From contig NC_089490.1 of the NCBI RefSeq assembly GCF_036850765.1, positions 278,518,482 to 278,582,481 of the forward strand: DNA of 64,000 nucleotides. The letters run 5' to 3'. Each line of letters starts with the position of its first letter. Position 1 is the stretch's first letter. The stretch comes from Saccopteryx bilineata (taxonomy: Eukaryota > Chordata > Mammalia > Chiroptera > Emballonuridae). Below, in pieces: positions 60,525 to 64,000 of the stretch. Below the pieces are notes generated by a model. The model was given only the letters and a program-made list of their open reading frames with translations, had not been told where the DNA came from and searched no databases. The translations under genes were made by a program, and so were the position numbers.

Positions 60525-61544
60525 TAAAGGCACAATTTTAAGAAGCAGTTAAAGATCTTGCAGATTCCATGAATCTTAATACTTCTACAAAACAGTCTGT
60601 TTTATTGAGGTTGCAGGATTAAGCATCATCTATTCTTGGGAAGCTAAAGGAGAAACCCCCAAAGTGGCAAATTATGCATGACTCTGCATATAACCTGATG
60701 CCTCTCGTTCTGTCACCAGGAACACATCTGCCTCTGCCCACCACACCATCCTGGCAATGAGCTACACGGGCCCCTCTCCAAGCCTGCCCAGCCAAGTTAT
60801 GGGGAGCGGAAGTGACAGTGAGGGGCAGACAAAAAAGCTGCACACCATGGCAGAGAATTCATTCTCCATCAGGAAATCAGGGCCTGGGGAAAGGGAGAAA
60901 TGGTAGCAGCCAAAAACCTGACAAATGTCCACAACACACCATCCTGTCACCCAGAACACACACAGTTGTTCTTTCTACTGTCACACTGTTAGTTCTTTCC
61001 AAGAACTTCACACCAACATTTGCTCACCTATGTCTTTGTCCCTACACTTGCTGAATATAAATTAGGGAGGGGCCTTGCCTGTTCATTCACCACTGAATCA
61101 GAAAAGCTCATTACACAGAAGACACTCCATAAGTATTTGCTGAATGAATTAAGAAGTCCCCAGTTGCTTCTCATTTAAATAAAAATTATCAAATTGATCG
61201 CATTTTAATCAGTTTAGTAAAAGACGCAAACCATCTCACTTTATCAGATTTCTAAGACAGTTTGGTATTTAGGTTACAAGGTGTATGGCTAGCAGTTCAA
61301 TTCTTTTCTGTGACAAGCAGAGATTAGTTGAGCCACCATTCAATATTAATTTTTCAGATATATGAAGCCTGTCTACTCAAATTCAAAGGTTTTCCTCAAC
61401 TTGTCTTTATCTAAATCAGTGAAGTCTCTTCTCATAAATGAGAAATATTAAATAAAGGGTAGCTCTCATAAAATCAAGAAGTGACCAGCAGAAATAATCT
61501 GCAACTTCTGTGAATAAGTTTTTCAATAGCAACTAAAGTAATAA
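60525..61544. other. Unassigned intergenic sequence
   Basis: A MIR/L2-like end lies near 61085-61150 (TAAGTATTTGCTGAATGAAT). Otherwise unassigned. Confidence 0.5.
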
Positions 61545-61740
61545 TAATTGCTATTTACAGATCAAAGACTATATGCCATGAGTTTTGCAAATCGGTCCCC
61601 CTGTTCAGTACATCATTATTCCAAAGACAGGGACACTCAAGAAACCAAGCCTCTGAGAGGGTAAGCCACTGTCCGAGGCCTGCTGAGGGTCCAGCAGGAA
61701 TCTGAACCCAGGTCCGGGTTACACTGACGCTCACGATCAT
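61545..61740 (-). mobile_element. MIR-type SINE
   Basis: TGCTATTTACAGATCAAAGA, AAGCCACTGTCCGAGG and AATCTGAACCCAGGTCCGG are reverse MIR/MIR3 landmarks. Confidence 0.7.
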
Positions 61741-61927
61741 TTATTTTATTATTAAATTATTGCCAACCACTCCACTACACCATGTATCTTCTCTGAACAC
61801 CCTGTTTGGTGAAATCCAAGATTCTATCAATGGTATCTGATTATGTACAATGCTGCCATCACAGCTATAAAATACCATCAGTTGGAAGGAACTCACAATT
61901 TCAGAAATGTTAAAATATGTATATACA

Positions 61928-62296
61928 GGCCATGGCCGGTTGGCTTAGTGGTGGAGCGTCGGCCTGGCGTGTGGGGGTCCCGGGTTTGATTCCCGGCCAT
62001 GACACACAGGAGAGGCGCCCATCTGCTTCTCCACCCCTTCCCCTCTCCTTCCTCTCTGTCTCTCTCTTCCCCTCCCACAGCCAAGGCTCCACTGGAGCAG
62101 GGTTTGCCCGGATGCTGGGGATGGCTCTATGGCCTCTGTCTCAGGTGCTGGAATGGCTCTGATTGCAGCAGAGTGACACCCCAAGATGGGCAGAGCATCG
62201 CCCCCTGGTGGATCCCTGTAGGGCGCATGCGGGAGTCTGTCTGACTGCCTCCCCATTTCTAGCTTCAGAAAAGTACAAAAAGGAAAAGAAATATAT
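61928..62296 (+). mobile_element. tRNA-derived SINE, type A
   Basis: It starts GGCCATGGCCGGTTGGCTTA. The duplication ATATGTATATACA lies at 61915-61927 and 62297-62309. It lies downstream of ATPSCKMT in antisense orientation. Confidence 0.93.
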
Positions 62297-62904
62297 ATAT
62301 GTATATACACACTCACATCTTAGATTCAATAAAATACAGTAATCTATGATCCTAGAAAAAAAAATTATTCCTAATAAATGTTATAAAATATAAACGCCTC
62401 TCTAAATCCCTGAGAAAATTAATTTTGTCAAAACATATAGAGAAGAAAGAGATAAATCTTAAGTATGAATCAAGTTAGAAAAAACCAAATATTTACTAAT
62501 ACACACCTCTTTAAAATGGTTTCTTCTCATCTTGTTTCTTCTCATCTGTGGCATTAAATCATAGTCTTTATAATGTAAAGAGCTGCCAACATCGTTCCCA
62601 ACCATCAACATCCATCACTTACTTGTATTTTCATACATCCAAGTGCAAGAAAAGCTGAAAGCACATTTTTTTAGGATATACTATGAAAGGGGACTTTAAA
62701 TATATCTACTGTTCTTAATTTGTTTTGTTTTCTCCAAAAATTAAGGAAAGTAACAGTAAATTCTCATGCCATGCCCAACAAAAATATACTCTTTGCTAAA
62801 CACACAGCTTTCAGTCTCTGTGAAATCAAAGACCATTGACACTACAGAAAAAAGAGTCTCAATAAATTTTGTATTTGAATGATCCAGTGGAAATGCATCA
62901 ACCT
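62297..62904 (-). other. ATPSCKMT: Probable ATPSCKMT 3' UTR and flank
   Basis: AT-rich unique sequence directly downstream of the stop codon. There is no strong AATAAA on the minus strand close to the stop. The nearest exact hexamers I noticed (TTTATT on the plus strand) are at 61740-61745 and 61745-61750, so the transcript end cannot be placed. The start of this stretch also carries the TSD of the SINE at 61928-62296. Confidence 0.45.
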
Positions 62905-63075
62905 TCAGGGCCTCTTTTCACTCCCTCTAAAAGTGCTTCTGTCATAAGCCCACACAGTGTCTATCCCCTCTCCGGTGACCTGGTCCGGGGTCCAGTTGGG
63001 GAAAGGGAACCGGCAAGCGATAACTCTAGCATCACCCTCAAGTTCAAGCTCAAGTTTCTTCTCCAACTGTTGCAT
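62905..63075 (-). CDS. ATPSCKMT: Terminal coding exon of ATPSCKMT (FAM173B), ATP synthase c-subunit lysine methyltransferase
   Basis: Read on the minus strand, this exon encodes 56 residues followed by TGA. It starts MQQLEKKLELELEGDARV and contains CRFPFPNWTPD, GEGIDTVWAYD and STFRG, which match the C-terminal part of ATPSCKMT as I remember it (human protein about 233 residues; this exon would cover roughly 166 onward). The family is a mitochondrial seven-beta-strand methyltransferase that trimethylates a lysine of the ATP synthase c-subunit; the SAM-binding motifs lie in earlier exons, outside this window. A pyrimidine-rich acceptor ending in CAG directly precedes the first codon, so this is a spliced exon, not a processed copy. 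The stop at 62905-62907 falls where the family has a cysteine after KRP, removing about 12 residues. The same frame just beyond the stop still reads ATG CAT TTC CA, which fits the remembered family tail (Met-His-Phe-Gln). Substitutions are mostly conservative, so the gene looks maintained. Phase 0 at the acceptor is inferred. Confidence 0.9.
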   Translation of the reverse strand: MQQLEKKLELELEGDARVIACRFPFPNWTPDQVTGEGIDTVWAYDRSTFRGSEKRP

Positions 63076-63100
63076 CTGTGGAGAAAGACAGTAACTATTT
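63076..63100 (-). other. ATPSCKMT: Splice acceptor and polypyrimidine tract of the last ATPSCKMT intron
   Basis: On the minus strand the bases before the exon read TACTGTCTTTCTCCACAG, a good polypyrimidine tract plus AG acceptor (AG is at 63076-63077). The reading frame is open from the first base after it. Confidence 0.85.
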
Positions 63101-63273
63101 TAGCAGTGAGTAACAGGAAATGATTCCCAAATGTCCTCTGTATTTGAGTCCCTGAAAATACCTGTGAAAAAATTGCTAATTGTAACAAAGATCACCTCAG
63201 GGTAGACTTACATTATCAGACAATCCATCAAAATACACAAGTCACACTGACAACAGTTATAAGAACATCTTCT

Positions 63274-63643
63274 GCCTGACTAGGCGGTGGCGCAGTGGAT
63301 AGAGCATCAGACTGGGACACAGAAGTTTGAAACCCGAGGTCGCCAGCTTGAGGGTGGACTCCTTCAGCTTGAGCATGGGGTCACCAGCTTGAGTGCAGGG
63401 TCGCTGGCTTGAGCATAGGATCATAGACATGACCCTATGGTCGCTGGCTTGAGCCTAAGGTCTCTGGCTTGAGCAAGGGGTCACTCGCACTGCTGCAGCC
63501 CCCAGTCAAGGCACATATGAGACAGCAATCAATGAACAACTAAGAAGCCACAATGAAGAACTGATGCTTCTCATCTCTCTCCCTTTCTGCCTGTCTGTCC
63601 CTATCTGTTCCTTTCTCTGTCTCTCTCTGTCACAAAAAAAAAA
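63274..63643 (+). mobile_element. tRNA-derived SINE, type B, with expanded internal repeats
   Basis: The head is GCCTGACTAGGCGGTGGCGC. The middle carries six or so copies of a 20-30 bp unit built on GCTTGAGC / GGGTC(A/G)CTGG, more than in other copies. Flanks AAGAACATCTTCT and AAGAACACTTCTA are the duplication. It lies in the ATPSCKMT intron. Confidence 0.9.
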
Positions 63644-63761
63644 AAGAACACTTCTAGTTCAGTTATGAAATACGCCATTTTTAGCAAATGTGTATCACAG
63701 ATACCTGGTTTTCAAACTAAAGTCATGATGTGGCAATAATTAAAATAAGAAATAGATTTAA

Positions 63762-64000
63762 GGCCCTGGCCGGTTGGTTCAGTGGTAGAGCGTCGGCCTG
63801 GCGTGCAGGAGTCCCGGGTTTGATTCCCGGCCAGGGCACACAGGAGAAGCACCCATCTGCTTCTCCACCCCTCCTCCTCTCCTTCCTCCCTGTCTCTCTA
63901 TTCCCCTCCCGCAGCCAAGGCTCCATTGGAGCAAAGTTGGCCCGGGCGCTGAGGATGGCTCTATGGCCTCTGCCTCAGGCGCTAGAATGGCTCTGGTTGC
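63762..64000 (+). mobile_element. tRNA-derived SINE, type A, cut by the window end
   Basis: It starts GGCCCTGGCCGGTTGGTTC with B box GGTTTGATTCC, and is close to the other young copies. It lies in the ATPSCKMT intron. Confidence 0.95.

Larger units (their letters stand above)
63101..64000 (-). other. ATPSCKMT: ATPSCKMT intron, 3' part
   Basis: Sequence upstream of the acceptor on the minus strand. It holds two SINEs inserted antisense to the gene (63274-63643 and 63762 onward). I see no further exon before the window ends. Confidence 0.75.

Overview
The window is mammalian nuclear DNA, almost certainly from an insect-eating-lineage bat. The evidence is many young tRNA-derived SINEs in three families, recently active L1 elements, non-autonomous hAT and mariner elements, and a background of older mammalian repeats (MIR, MLT1, Tigger, old L1). 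The bat family is not fixed by the sequence; rhinolophoid or emballonurid-like bats are my best guesses from the SINE types. I see no bacterial genes, operons, CRISPR arrays or phage.

Only one real protein-coding exon is visible. It is the last coding exon of ATPSCKMT (FAM173B, the ATP synthase c-subunit lysine methyltransferase), on the minus strand at 62905-63075. It has a proper splice acceptor at 63076-63077. The reading frame stops about 12 codons earlier than I remember for the human protein. Positions 63076-64000 are its intron, and sequence below 62905 is its 3' UTR grading into intergenic DNA. The rest of the window (1 to about 62 kb) is a gene desert downstream of that gene.

Layout. 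1-16 kb holds scattered SINEs and MIRs, a 5'-truncated young L1 (3280-3755), an old L1 tail split by a SINE, a 296-bp hAT element and a probable class I retroviral LTR. 16.5-19.5 kb is an old L1 carrying two SINEs, a 77-bp mariner miniature element and one arm of a 107-bp inverted repeat. 22-30 kb has an old L1 split by a GC-rich LTR-like insert, SINEs with an (AAGG)n tail, and MLT1 LTRs. 35.3-37 kb is an old L1 split by a solo LTR with 5-bp target duplications. 38.4-46.3 kb is a stack of L1s, with a 5.7-kb L1 (39332-45045) inserted into older L1 and itself broken by a SINE and a hAT element. 47.7-48.3 kb is a second solo LTR of the same family. 50.3-51.2 kb is another young L1. 55.2-55.9 kb is an RPS8 processed pseudogene. 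56.7 kb is a Tigger miniature element.

Nearly all open reading frames in the window are accidental or lie inside SINEs and LINEs. I found no convincing new biological system. The most useful observations are the altered C-terminus of ATPSCKMT, the well-preserved insertion stratigraphy with exact target duplications, the miniature mariner, the inverted repeat pair, and an unidentified GC-rich insert at 22.6-23.1 kb.
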